IMG/VR virus record: IMGVR_UViG_3300027763_001745
Span: 1-56,122 of that record
Direction: 5' to 3' (one strand)
DNA from: a virus
DNA length: 56,122 nucleotides
Shown here piece by piece: positions 1-8,053 of this stretch; position 1 is the first letter of the stretch; each line of letters starts with the position of its first letter. The notes under the pieces are model-generated. The model was given only the letters and a program-made list of their open reading frames with translations, had not been told where the DNA came from and ran no database searches. Made by a program: the position numbers and the translations under genes.

Positions 1-540
1 AAACAACCTATTAGAGAAATTGCCGAACGTTCGGGATCAAGCAAAAGATTATTGATACTAGGCAGTGGATTCCTTGCTTGGGTGGCATTTAATACTATTC
101 TTATTCATCATTTAGATTTTGAAATTACAGTAGTAGGTAATAGTAACAAAGAACTTTGGGGAGAAATACTACATCAGGAATATGAAGGTACATTTGATGT
201 AGTCATTGACTTGAGCAGTAAGACGGATGTTTTTGAGAAACCCATTCTAAATAATGAAGCATTGGTAGTGTTTGGTAGTCAAAAGAAAGTTACCACAGAC
301 TTTTCTAATCTACTTTGGAAAGCCTGTACTATGATTTTTCCCAGTCCAAGAACTGATGGTTTTTATCATTGCATGGCTGATGCAGCCTATTGGATTGAAC
401 AAGGCGACATCGTTGTTGACAGCTTCTGGACAAAAGCGTATAATAGAGACACAGAATGGCAACAAGCGTTTGCTGATGGATTAAACCGCCCTGCAGGTTA
501 TAGCAGAGGCTACATATATTGGAACAAAGATGGCAATTGA
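1..540 (+). CDS. Rossmann-like protein, 5' end cut by window edge
   Basis: The frame is open from the first base, so the start lies outside the window and at least 179 residues are visible. After about 17 residues comes a hydrophobic strand and a Gly-rich turn (LILGSGFLAW), then a second strand ending in VVG and a later VIDLSSKTDV strand. This resembles the nucleotide-binding half of a Rossmann-fold dehydrogenase, but no catalytic signature is visible. It overlaps the next gene by 11 bp and sits upstream of a glycosyltransferase and a UDP-sugar-dehydrogenase-like gene, so a sugar-metabolism role is plausible but inferred. A TTG at 52 is only an internal codon of the longer frame. Confidence 0.6.
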   Translation, partial: KQPIREIAERSGSSKRLLILGSGFLAWVAFNTILIHHLDFEITVVGNSNKELWGEILHQEYEGTFDVVIDLSSKTDVFEKPILNNEALVVFGSQKKVTTDFSNLLWKACTMIFPSPRTDGFYHCMADAAYWIEQGDIVVDSFWTKAYNRDTEWQQAFADGLNRPAGYSRGYIYWNKDGN

Positions 541-1039
541 TACAATGGGCCGAAAGGCAACAACTTATTTTATTGGCACAGAAGTGGAACGTACTGCTAT
601 GTACGGAGAACGCACATTGTTTGTAGTAGGTGTTCAACCTGTGGATAAAATTGTTAGTCTACTTAATGAACATAACATTCGTCACGTCTATCTAGGCACT
701 AGTCAAAGTTTTACACCTGCAGACTATGACGACTGGAAAGCCTGGGATTATGTGATCATCGAATTGTTAGACGCAGGGTATTGGGTTACACTTGACTTTG
801 GTGTAGAGTATGCTGATACATTCAATGAAGAAGGCTGGTGTGAATATAATAACTTTATTCCAATGATCAGTGTTAAACTTCCACATATTAAACTTTATAA
901 TTACAATGCTACATTAAAGATTGATGACACTACTTGGGGTCATAGTAATCCAGGAGTATGGTGTCATAGTTTACACGATCTGATGGATAGGAAAGTATAT
1001 ACGGACTGGAAGGATTATGTTGGAGACGAGAATGTCTAA
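530..1039 (+). CDS. conserved phage-type protein of unknown function
   Basis: This encodes 169 residues, mixed alpha/beta, rich in Trp and Tyr, with no motif I recognise. The start is taken at ATG 530, preceded by a GGAA at 521-524. An in-frame ATG at 545 (MGRKATTYF) is an equally good alternative because the residues before it look unstructured. It overlaps the preceding frame by 11 bp and the next gene by 8 bp, so translation is probably coupled. Its place next to a glycosyltransferase suggests a glycan-related role, but nothing in the sequence proves it. Confidence 0.75.
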   Translation: MAIDTMGRKATTYFIGTEVERTAMYGERTLFVVGVQPVDKIVSLLNEHNIRHVYLGTSQSFTPADYDDWKAWDYVIIELLDAGYWVTLDFGVEYADTFNEEGWCEYNNFIPMISVKLPHIKLYNYNATLKIDDTTWGHSNPGVWCHSLHDLMDRKVYTDWKDYVGDENV

Positions 1040-2132
1040 AATTTTTCTAGTTGATTTAGAAGCAGTTAGCACTCGCTATACTGGACAGTGGAAAGAACAT
1101 GTTCCACAATTACTTAAAGAGGCAGGTCATGAAGTCATCGTTATATCGGGTCCTAGCGATATTCCTAGCGCCACTACTCCTGGTGCATTTCTTAATTTTG
1201 GGGGCACTAATATCTATAAGGCAGACCAAGTTGCACAGCTTGGAAGACTTTTTTGTTCAGGATCCATCAAGGCTGGCGATCATTTTATCTTTACTGATGC
1301 TTGGCATCCAGGTATCATTAACCTAAAATACATGAGCGAACTACTGGGTATTCCAATTGTCACACATGGCTTATGGCATGCTGGTAGTTATGATCCTCAA
1401 GACTTTTTAGGACGTTTAGTTGGCAACAAACCGTGGGTACGAAGTGCAGAAAAAAGTTTCTTCTCTGCATTTGATCATAATTACTTTGCCACTGACTTTC
1501 ACATTAAGATGTTTTATAATAATCTATTAAACGATTATCCCACAGAAAATCCTTGGTACGAAGAGGAACTTGACGACATACTCACAGGCGAGTATCCCAA
1601 TATTGTACGCACAGGTTGGCCCATGGAATATATGGAGGATACACTTGCCCCATACAAAGGCATGCCAAAAGAAAATCTTATTTTATTCCCACATCGTATT
1701 GCTCCAGAAAAACAAGTAGAGATTTTTAGAGACTTGGCTAAACATTTAAAGCAATATAAATTTGTTGTTTGCCAAGATCAAAATCTAACTAAAGATGAAT
1801 ATCACTCATTGTTGAGTCGTGCCAAACTAGTGTTCAGTGCTAATTTACAAGAAACACTGGGCATTAGTTGTTATGAGGGTGCAGTGGTAGATGCTGTTCC
1901 TATGGTTCCAGATAGACTTAGTTACAGTGAAATGTATTACGACTTGTTTAAGTATCCCAGCAAGTGGACTGAAAGTTATCAAATGTATGAAGTATATCGA
2001 CCTGATCTGTGTCGTGCTATTATGACACACATGGATTACTATAGTACTCGATTACCACAACTTAAAAAACAGACAGAAGATCTTACCAAGAACTTCTTTA
2101 GCGCCAGTGATATGTTAAGGAATATTAAATGA
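1032..2132 (+). CDS. putative GT-B fold glycosyltransferase
   Basis: This encodes 366 residues. The start is set at ATG 1032 (MSKIFLVDLE), with GGAG at 1022-1025; an in-frame upstream ATG at 1017 has no ribosome site. The N-terminal half has a Rossmann-like strand, then VIVISG. The C-terminal half has LILFPHRIAPEKQ and an ETLGISCYEGAVVDAVPMVPD stretch; the acidic residue before a Gly-rich helix is typical of the donor-binding site of GT-B (GT4-like) retaining enzymes. It probably transfers a sugar from a nucleotide sugar to phage or host glycan. Donor and acceptor cannot be read from the sequence. It overlaps the next gene by 4 bp (ATGA). Confidence 0.75.
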   Translation: MSKIFLVDLEAVSTRYTGQWKEHVPQLLKEAGHEVIVISGPSDIPSATTPGAFLNFGGTNIYKADQVAQLGRLFCSGSIKAGDHFIFTDAWHPGIINLKYMSELLGIPIVTHGLWHAGSYDPQDFLGRLVGNKPWVRSAEKSFFSAFDHNYFATDFHIKMFYNNLLNDYPTENPWYEEELDDILTGEYPNIVRTGWPMEYMEDTLAPYKGMPKENLILFPHRIAPEKQVEIFRDLAKHLKQYKFVVCQDQNLTKDEYHSLLSRAKLVFSANLQETLGISCYEGAVVDAVPMVPDRLSYSEMYYDLFKYPSKWTESYQMYEVYRPDLCRAIMTHMDYYSTRLPQLKKQTEDLTKNFFSASDMLRNIK

Positions 2133-2461
2133 TCAAAATACAAAGTTATGGTCCTGTACCTAGTTGGTATCAAATAGATAATAGTTTTCAGCTGCCAAGT
2201 ATAACAGGAGCTGTTCAATGGAACGGTGCTACTAAAAATTTCGAAGTCAGTAACGGTGGTGGATGGATACGTATTGATAATAATGTACAAGTACAGCATA
2301 GTGCAGATTTGCAAAAAATTATTGCGTGGGCAAATATAAAAATGGCCGAAGAAGAAAAAATGCAGAACTTGCGTAGTAAATATCCGGCACTAGACGAAGC
2401 ATATAATCATTTGGAATTAATCAAGACATTAGTTACCGCGGAACCTGAAAAAACTGTTTAA
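2129..2461 (+). CDS. small phage protein with a structural-type N terminus
   Basis: This encodes 110 residues. The first half is rich in Trp, Gly and Asn (AVQWNGATKNFEVSNGGGW) like a short beta module from phage tail proteins. The second half is helical and ends with a KYPALDEAYNHLELIK segment. A similar layout, beta-type N terminus plus helix with a KYP motif, recurs in the gene at 4343. GGAAT upstream and an ATGA overlap with the glycosyltransferase gene support the start. It may be a small virion-associated or assembly protein, but I cannot assign a function. Confidence 0.7.
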   Translation: MIKIQSYGPVPSWYQIDNSFQLPSITGAVQWNGATKNFEVSNGGGWIRIDNNVQVQHSADLQKIIAWANIKMAEEEKMQNLRSKYPALDEAYNHLELIKTLVTAEPEKTV

Positions 2462-2470
2462 GGAATTAAA

Positions 2471-3271
2471 ATGAAAATTGGTATTATAGGACATGGATTT
2501 GTTGGCAGAGCTATTGCCAATGCACACAATCAAGAAGATTTGTTAATCAACGATCCAAAGTTATTTGAAAGTGCCGACATTGAAGAAATCAAAAATAACA
2601 CAGACTGGATATATGTTGCAGTACCCACTCCAATGTCAGACTCTGGGGAAATGGACACTGGCATATTAGACTCTGTATTAGACAGTTTAATTGATTATAA
2701 AGGGCTAGTTATTTCTAAATGTACTGCACTTCCCAGCTACTACATTGCTGCCAAAAAACATTATAATTTTAGATTGATACATGTACCTGAGTTTTTAACC
2801 GCGGCCAACGCCAACAAGGATTATATGTCTCCTGATATGATTGTCATGGGAGGAGATCTCAGTGACTGTGAATATTACAAAGATGTTGTAGTACAAGCAG
2901 ATAAAACAAATACCATGGCCACTAAATTCATAGTCGCAGATATTGGCACTGCCAGTGCTATGAAATATTATGCCAATAGTTTTTTAGCAACCAAAGTTGT
3001 ATTCAACAATCAATTTGCGGCTTGGTGTACTATGCAGGGCATTAATTGGAATAACTTATCTGCTATTAATAAATTAGATAAGAGATTGGGTAATACACAT
3101 TGGGATGTTCCTGGACCAGATGGTATGTTTGGCTATGGCGGATATTGTTTCCCCAAAGATGTCAGTGCGTTAACACACAGTGAACACAACGAATGTTTAT
3201 CTTTATTGAAACATCAGTTTGAAGTAAACAGTGAAATTAGGCAGTCGAAATCGTTGACTAAACCTAAATAA
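2471..3271 (+). CDS. short UDP-glucose/GDP-mannose dehydrogenase-like protein
   Basis: This encodes 266 residues against about 400-450 in cellular UDP-sugar 6-dehydrogenases. The NAD-binding start GIIGHGFVG is clear (residues 4-12). VAVPTP, the HVPEFL strand, a K-x-NSFLATKVVFNNQ helix and the catalytic-Cys motif GYGGYCFPKD (near residue 225) follow in family order. What is missing is most of the C-terminal UDP-sugar-binding domain. The enzyme may therefore be minimal and still oxidise a sugar nucleotide to a uronic acid, or may have another substrate. AAGGAAT precedes the ATG. A sigma70 promoter for folE lies in its last codons. Confidence 0.85.
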   Translation: MKIGIIGHGFVGRAIANAHNQEDLLINDPKLFESADIEEIKNNTDWIYVAVPTPMSDSGEMDTGILDSVLDSLIDYKGLVISKCTALPSYYIAAKKHYNFRLIHVPEFLTAANANKDYMSPDMIVMGGDLSDCEYYKDVVVQADKTNTMATKFIVADIGTASAMKYYANSFLATKVVFNNQFAAWCTMQGINWNNLSAINKLDKRLGNTHWDVPGPDGMFGYGGYCFPKDVSALTHSEHNECLSLLKHQFEVNSEIRQSKSLTKPK

Positions 3272-3282
3272 TACTGTATAAT
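3254..3282 (+). promoter_or_regulatory. sigma70-type promoter for folE
   Basis: TTGACT (3254-3259), a 17-bp spacer and TATAAT (3277-3282), lying across the 3' end of the dehydrogenase-like gene and 47 bp before the folE start. The spacer also contains CCTAAATA (3263-3270), a possible variant of the T4-type late octamer. Confidence 0.75.
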
Positions 3283-3328
3283 AATACAATATGGCAACAC
3301 CCTCTGCCTTAACATAGGAAAAATTATA

Positions 3329-4159
3329 ATGATATCAACATTTAAAAAAGACGAAACTGTTCATGGAACAGCCTTTACATTTGAAAAAGACGAGATTGCA
3401 GACTCTACAGAAATTAAAAACATAATGGCTGGCGCTGAACAGCAAGGTGATGACGACAAAGGCTATAAAGAAGCATACTTGGGAGATCATCTTCGATTTA
3501 AAATGAAACGTGAGAACAAACGTTTTTGGGCAGGCGATAATATCAGTGAATACGTTACTGAAGAAAATAAAGAGCAACTCATCGACGAAGCCGCAGAGGC
3601 ATTTGAACTAGTACTGGATCGGTTGCTGATTGACAGAGAGAATGATCCAAATAGCAAAGGTACTGCAAGACGACTTGCTAAAATGTACTTTAATGAAATA
3701 ATGGCAGGTAGATATGAACAAGCACCAGACGCAACAGCGTTCCCAAATGATTCGGCGGACCGTTATGAAGGTATGCTTGTTGTACGTAGTGAACTGCGCT
3801 CTATGTGCAGTCATCATCACCAACCCGTTGCTGGCGTGGCTTATATTGGTATTATTGCTGCCAATAAACTTATTGGTTTATCTAAGTATACCCGAATCGC
3901 ACAGTGGTGTGCAAGACGAGGTACTCTCCAGGAGGAACTTTGTAACGACATTGCCCGAGAGATTAGTAAAGCTACTGATTCGGAAAACGTAGCAGTGTAT
4001 ATTCAAGCAGTACATGGTTGTTGTGAAAATCGTGGCATCATGGCACATAGCAGTTTAACGCAGACAACAGTATTGGCTGGCTCATTTAAAACTGATCCTG
4101 GCGCAAAGAAAGAATTCTTTGATAATATTAAACTACAACAGGAATTTGCACCACGATGA
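3329..4159 (+). CDS. folE: GTP cyclohydrolase I
   Basis: It converts GTP to 7,8-dihydroneopterin triphosphate, first step of both tetrahydrofolate and queuosine/7-deazaguanine synthesis. The protein has 276 residues. Residues 1-80 are a phage-type extension; the catalytic core starts near residue 85. Zinc ligands are visible as C160 and H163 in MCSHHHQPVAG and a Cys in HGCCENRG (231/232). The KLIGLSKYTRI segment is the family hallmark. AGGAAAAATTATA precedes the ATG. QueE lies 1 kb downstream, so the product may feed a 7-deazaguanine DNA modification; QueD and QueC are not in the window. Confidence 0.95.
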   Translation: MISTFKKDETVHGTAFTFEKDEIADSTEIKNIMAGAEQQGDDDKGYKEAYLGDHLRFKMKRENKRFWAGDNISEYVTEENKEQLIDEAAEAFELVLDRLLIDRENDPNSKGTARRLAKMYFNEIMAGRYEQAPDATAFPNDSADRYEGMLVVRSELRSMCSHHHQPVAGVAYIGIIAANKLIGLSKYTRIAQWCARRGTLQEELCNDIAREISKATDSENVAVYIQAVHGCCENRGIMAHSSLTQTTVLAGSFKTDPGAKKEFFDNIKLQQEFAPR

Positions 4160-4356
4160 AAGATCCTAAAATAGAAAAACTAGTCAAAGAATTACATTCT
4201 TCTGTGGCCAGTGTAAATGTAATAATGGAAAAATTACAAAATCTTAATGTAGATGTTAAAATCTCATACATCGATCCAAAATCTTCTGAACTTAATAATA
4301 GTGGAGTTCAAAGTATTAAAGTTTGGCGAGTAGAAGAACGTAATGACTACCTCTAA
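4156..4356 (+). CDS. small protein of unknown function
   Basis: This encodes 66 residues, with a helical N-terminal half (KIEKLVKELHSSVASVNVIMEKL) followed by a short beta-like segment. It starts on an ATGA overlap with the folE stop and its own end overlaps the next gene by 14 bp, so it is translated within the folE unit. I recognise no family. Confidence 0.65.
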   Translation: MKDPKIEKLVKELHSSVASVNVIMEKLQNLNVDVKISYIDPKSSELNNSGVQSIKVWRVEERNDYL

Positions 4357-4720
4357 TTCTGCGCCAGGATACGGAGCTATACCGCCAAACGTGGGTGCCG
4401 CACAGGTTCTAACTTCTAATGGTATGAATGGTAGTAGTTGGATGAGTCAAGGCATAACAACGGCACAGACTAGTGCTATTCAAATTGGTAATCCTAATCC
4501 TGTTATTACATTTAAATTGGATGGTGATATCGTTACTAAGGCAGGAACGATTACAGCAGAAGACTGGATATCTGTTATTAAACTTATGAAAAGGTTGATC
4601 ATGGATATGAGCGAAGATCGGGAATTAGTATCTAAATATCCGTATATACAAGATGCGGCGCACTCTTGGTTTATGAATGAACTTAAAGGAAAAGACAATG
4701 GCGACAAAGAAGAAACCTAA
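4343..4720 (+). CDS. small phage protein, possibly structural
   Basis: This encodes 125 residues. The first 30 are rich in Ser, Gly, Asn and Pro (APGYGAIPPNVGAAQVL, SNGMNGSSW), as in phage tail-fibre or decoration proteins. The rest is helical and ends with a DRELVSKYPYIQDA stretch that echoes the KYPALDEA stretch of the gene at 2129. The two may be distant relatives. It overlaps the genes on both sides. Function unknown. Confidence 0.65.
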   Translation: MTTSNSAPGYGAIPPNVGAAQVLTSNGMNGSSWMSQGITTAQTSAIQIGNPNPVITFKLDGDIVTKAGTITAEDWISVIKLMKRLIMDMSEDRELVSKYPYIQDAAHSWFMNELKGKDNGDKEET

Positions 4721-4961
4721 AGAAGACAGCATTACATTAGAAATGCCCGGAACTATTGGTAGTGCAAAAATAGTATTTGCAGAACCCACAGTGGTTAAAG
4801 GTAGTCACTTAACTGTTACTACATACCCCGATGGTAAGACTACATTGGAATGGGACGACGAAGCATTGCTCAATGATGTTCGTCGAGCACTACTAAAAGC
4901 AGAAAGCAATATTCCTGCTACAATAGAAACTAAACCGAAACGTGCTAAAAAAGTAAAATAA
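4698..4961 (+). CDS. small Lys-rich protein of unknown function
   Basis: This encodes 87 residues from ATG 4698 (MATKKKPKED), preceded by AAAGGAAAAGACA. An in-frame ATG at 4677 has no ribosome site. Both ends are Lys/Arg-rich and the middle (VVKGSHLTVTTYPDGKTTLEW) is beta-type. Acidic and basic tails around a small beta domain are common in T4-like phage accessory proteins. I cannot name the function. Confidence 0.65.
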   Translation: MATKKKPKEDSITLEMPGTIGSAKIVFAEPTVVKGSHLTVTTYPDGKTTLEWDDEALLNDVRRALLKAESNIPATIETKPKRAKKVK

Positions 4962-4962
4962 A

Positions 4963-5214
4963 ATGCCCGGGGTAAAAAATCAGCAGTTGATATTTCTCAA
5001 TTTTTGGGAACGTAAACAACTTGAATATTGGCTAGCTGATAACTTTTCGGATTGCACTATTCGAAATATATATGACACTTGGAGTTCTCCGGAAGAACAA
5101 GAGTGGTATGCCATAGAAGGTAATATAACACTTGACATGGAGTGCCTTTTGAAGTTAAAATATGGTAATAGATTAAAAGACTCTAATGCAGGAATAAGAC
5201 ATGGACAAAATTAA
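4963..5214 (+). CDS. small protein of unknown function
   Basis: This encodes 83 residues rich in Trp and acidic residues (LNFWERKQLEYWLADNF). The ATG follows the previous stop by one base. The end overlaps queE by 14 bp. No family recognised. It sits between folE and queE but has no visible feature of a QueD or QueC protein. Confidence 0.6.
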   Translation: MPGVKNQQLIFLNFWERKQLEYWLADNFSDCTIRNIYDTWSSPEEQEWYAIEGNITLDMECLLKLKYGNRLKDSNAGIRHGQN

Positions 5215-6061
5215 AGTAAGTGAAATTTTTTATAGCGCACAAGGTGAAGGTCGTTTTATTGGTGTGCCTAGTGTGTTCTTCCGCACATTCGGATGTAATT
5301 TCAAATGTGCAGGCTTTGGTTTGCCTACAGGAATAAAGACCACTGAACCAGATGATATAGGTGCAAAAGTTCACTTGTATAAATCCTTTATGGATTTGCC
5401 ACTGGCACAAACAGGCTGTGACAGTTATGCAAGTTGGCATCCTGCATTTAAACATCTAAGTCCTTACTACAGCATTGATGAGGCTATTGATGAGATGTTA
5501 AAACTAACACCTAATCATGCGTGGAAGCAAGACAATGGCAATGACGTACATCTTGTTATCACAGGTGGTGAACCTTTGCTGGGTTGGCAACAACTATATC
5601 CAGACTTGCTCAGTGAAAACAAAATGCGTGATTTAGAAAATCTTACATTTGAAACTAATGGTACTCAACATTTACACGAAGACTTTAAACGATTCTTAAC
5701 CAATGACTATCATCTACGTAAAGATCAAATTACATTTAGTGTGAGCCCAAAGCTAAGTGCCAGTGGCGAGTCATGGAAGGATGCAATTTGTCCAGAAGTA
5801 GTTGTAGAATATCAAACACGTGGTTTTACTTATTTGAAGTTTGTTGTAGATAAGTTAGAAGACTTCAAAGAAGTAGATGCAGCCACAGCAGAGTATAGGG
5901 AAGCAGGCTTTAAAGGTCCAGTGTTTGTTATGCCAGTGGGCGGCACAGATGCCGCTTACTTTGCCAACAGTAAACATATTGCAGATATTGCATTAGAACG
6001 AGGCTATAGGTATAGCCCGCGACTACATGTTGATATTTGGAGTAATGGTTGGGGAAAATAA
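5201..6061 (+). CDS. queE: 7-carboxy-7-deazaguanine synthase-like radical SAM enzyme
   Basis: QueE converts 6-carboxy-tetrahydropterin to 7-carboxy-7-deazaguanine with SAM and a [4Fe-4S] cluster. The protein has 286 residues. The hallmarks are YSAQGEGRFIGVPSVFFRTFGCN at residues 11-33 (substrate pocket), ITGGEPLLGWQ, and FETNGTQ. The cluster ligands are spaced oddly. Instead of the usual CX14CX2C, the visible Cys are C32, C36 and C73 (GCDSYASW), a CX3C pair followed 36 residues later by the third Cys. With FolE upstream it points to a partial 7-deazaguanine pathway, perhaps for DNA modification. Confidence 0.88.
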   Translation: MDKIKVSEIFYSAQGEGRFIGVPSVFFRTFGCNFKCAGFGLPTGIKTTEPDDIGAKVHLYKSFMDLPLAQTGCDSYASWHPAFKHLSPYYSIDEAIDEMLKLTPNHAWKQDNGNDVHLVITGGEPLLGWQQLYPDLLSENKMRDLENLTFETNGTQHLHEDFKRFLTNDYHLRKDQITFSVSPKLSASGESWKDAICPEVVVEYQTRGFTYLKFVVDKLEDFKEVDAATAEYREAGFKGPVFVMPVGGTDAAYFANSKHIADIALERGYRYSPRLHVDIWSNGWGK

Positions 6062-6402
6062 TGAAAGCACAAACACCTGCTCGAAGTATTATGTCCAATG
6101 GAGACTTTGGCGATAGTAAGGCATATACAATTTCCTGCGAATGTCATGACAACAATCACGATGTTCATATGTGGATAGAGATAAATGGAGATGAGGATGT
6201 AAAAGATGTTGAAATGATATTCTATGTTAATACAACTTCACCTATTTGGAAACAAGGCTTTAATCGTTTTAAAGTCGCTTGGGATGTATTAGTTAATGGT
6301 TATCATGAAAGTCAGCACACTTTGCTTTTGAACAAGCAAGGAGCAATGAATGTTGCCAATACTATTACCAAAGTAGTAAAAGAATTAGAAGGAAAAAAAT
6401 GA
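6061..6402 (+). CDS. conserved protein of unknown function, possibly metal-binding
   Basis: This encodes 113 residues. The ATG at 6061 shares its A with the queE stop (TAATG). A CECHDNNHDVHMWIE segment near residue 26 is Cys/His-rich and may bind a metal. The rest alternates beta strands with a C-terminal helix. It lies between queE and metK with direct coupling to both, so it is co-expressed with SAM metabolism. I do not recognise the family. Confidence 0.7.
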   Translation: MKAQTPARSIMSNGDFGDSKAYTISCECHDNNHDVHMWIEINGDEDVKDVEMIFYVNTTSPIWKQGFNRFKVAWDVLVNGYHESQHTLLLNKQGAMNVANTITKVVKELEGKK

Positions 6403-7493
6403 GTTATTTATTTACAAGTGAAAGCGTGTCAGAAGGACATCCAGATAAAGTAGCAGATGCTATCAGTGATGCAGTATTAGATCTAGTCATGGCCAAAGAA
6501 GATTCAAGTCTTCGATGTGCCTGTGAAACATTAGTCACAACTAATAGAGTAATTGTTGCTGGAGAATACAAAGGAATTCTAAATAAATTAGAAGTAGAAG
6601 GTGCTATCCGTAATGTTATTAGAAAAATTGGTTATGAACAAGCTGGTTTTGATTGGCGTAGTGTAGAAATTACAAACTTGTTGCACGGTCAAAGTGCAGA
6701 CATTGCACTAGGTACAGATAACTTCGGCGCAGGTGATCAAGGCTTAATGTTTGGTTATGCTTGTCGAGAAACTGATAATTATATGCCAAATGCAATTTAT
6801 TGGAGTCATCGAATTGTTGAAGGATTGGCTACATCACGTAAAAATGGTGACTTAAAATTCTTAGGTCCAGATGCCAAGAGTCAAGTTACATTTGAATATA
6901 ACGATGACAGTACACCTAAACGTATTTCCAAAGTAGTTTGCAGTACTCAACACGGTGAAGATGTTAATATTGAAACTGTACGTAATGTTATAGAAGCATT
7001 TATTAGAAATATTTTACCAAGAAAGTTTGTAGACAATGGCACTGAGTTTTTTATTAATCCTACTGGCCGCTTTGTTATCGGCGGCCCTGACGGTGATACT
7101 GGTCTTACTGGAAGAAAAATTATCGTTGATACCTACGGCGGTTATAGCCCTCATGGTGGTGGTGCTTTCTCAGGGAAAGATCCCACAAAGGTAGATCGTA
7201 GTGCTGCCTATTTGACACGTTGGATTGCTAAAAATATCGTAGCTAGCGGACATGCCGATTGGGCTAATGTACAAATCAGCTATGCTATTGGATTGGCACA
7301 ACCAATGAGCTTTTACATTGAAAGCAATGGTGATAGTAGAAAGTTAACAAAGACTATTGAAGATTTAGTAGACTTGACACCAAAAGGTATTATCGAAAGG
7401 TTCGAACTATTCCGACCTATTTATAGTAGTACTACTAACTATGGACACTTTGGTAAAGACTATTTGCCATGGGAAAAAATTGATTTATTTTAA
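6399..7493 (+). CDS. metK: S-adenosylmethionine synthetase
   Basis: It makes SAM from ATP and methionine. The protein has 364 residues, slightly shorter than the usual 380 or so. All family signatures are present in order: SEGHPDK (residues 11-17), GQSADIALGTD, GAGDQGLMFGYA and GGPDGDTGLTGRK, then the Gly-rich HGGGAFSGKDPTKVDRS loop. It starts with an ATGA overlap on the previous gene. MetK is uncommon in phages. Its presence makes sense here because QueE and eleven further radical SAM proteins in the window all consume SAM. A role in methyl donor supply for DNA modification is the main alternative. Confidence 0.96.
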   Translation: MSYLFTSESVSEGHPDKVADAISDAVLDLVMAKEDSSLRCACETLVTTNRVIVAGEYKGILNKLEVEGAIRNVIRKIGYEQAGFDWRSVEITNLLHGQSADIALGTDNFGAGDQGLMFGYACRETDNYMPNAIYWSHRIVEGLATSRKNGDLKFLGPDAKSQVTFEYNDDSTPKRISKVVCSTQHGEDVNIETVRNVIEAFIRNILPRKFVDNGTEFFINPTGRFVIGGPDGDTGLTGRKIIVDTYGGYSPHGGGAFSGKDPTKVDRSAAYLTRWIAKNIVASGHADWANVQISYAIGLAQPMSFYIESNGDSRKLTKTIEDLVDLTPKGIIERFELFRPIYSSTTNYGHFGKDYLPWEKIDLF

Positions 7494-7496
7494 ACT

Positions 7497-7808
7497 ATGC
7501 TAAACAAACTAAAAAATTTATTTGGCAAAAAGCCAGAAGCCACAGGCAAAGAAGGTAGCGAGCCTTGGGTCAATGTAGTTAACACTAATTTTGATGGAGA
7601 AAATCCAAATCAAGGCTTTATGGAATTAGAATGGAATAAACCATTTATTGAGTTTCTACGTAAGCATAATTACACCGGTGCTACAGATGAAGAAGTAGTT
7701 GATAAATGGTTTACTGATTTGTGTAAGAATATTGGCGGACAAATGGAAGAAGAAGCCAAATTTGTTGCCGATGCTGACAAGTTACCAAAACGTCGAAAGA
7801 AGTCTTGA
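7497..7808 (+). CDS. small protein of unknown function
   Basis: This encodes 103 residues, with a Lys-rich N terminus (MLNKLKNLFGKKPEA), a central acidic and Trp-containing domain and a basic tail (KLPKRRKKS). It follows metK by 3 bp with no obvious ribosome site. Its TGA stop lies inside the -35 hexamer of the next promoter. Architecture is typical of T4-like phage accessory proteins. No function assigned. Confidence 0.65.
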   Translation: MLNKLKNLFGKKPEATGKEGSEPWVNVVNTNFDGENPNQGFMELEWNKPFIEFLRKHNYTGATDEEVVDKWFTDLCKNIGGQMEEEAKFVADADKLPKRRKKS

Positions 7809-7832
7809 CTTTAATTGATAATCGTGTATAAT
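7805..7832 (+). promoter_or_regulatory. sigma70-type promoter, probably leaderless
   Basis: TTGACT (7805-7810), 16-bp spacer, TATAAT (7827-7832). Only 5 nt separate the -10 box from the ATG at 7838, so transcription should start at or next to the start codon. There is no room for a ribosome-binding site. The -35 box overlaps the stop codon of the gene before. Confidence 0.75.
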
Positions 7833-7837
7833 AACGT

Positions 7838-8053
7838 ATGTCAACAAAATTAAATTGGAATTTTGAAGTTAAATGGGTAGGTGATACCCATATATTGTTA
7901 GTTCTATCAAGAACTGACAATGAAGACATTAAAAATGAAATGCTAATGACAGTTAAAGAGTATGCTGAATTCATGGGCTTATGCCAAGAATTCAACATGC
8001 ATTTTAAAGATAAAATTGATGACCAACTTATACAAGATTATTTAAATGGCTAA
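7838..8053 (+). CDS. small protein of unknown function, leaderless start
   Basis: This encodes 71 residues, with a beta-type first half (WNFEVKWVGDTHILLVLSR) and a helical second half. The start sits directly behind a -10 box, which predicts a leaderless mRNA. It overlaps the nuclease gene by 8 bp, so this promoter also reads the nuclease. No family recognised. Confidence 0.65.
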   Translation: MSTKLNWNFEVKWVGDTHILLVLSRTDNEDIKNEMLMTVKEYAEFMGLCQEFNMHFKDKIDDQLIQDYLNG

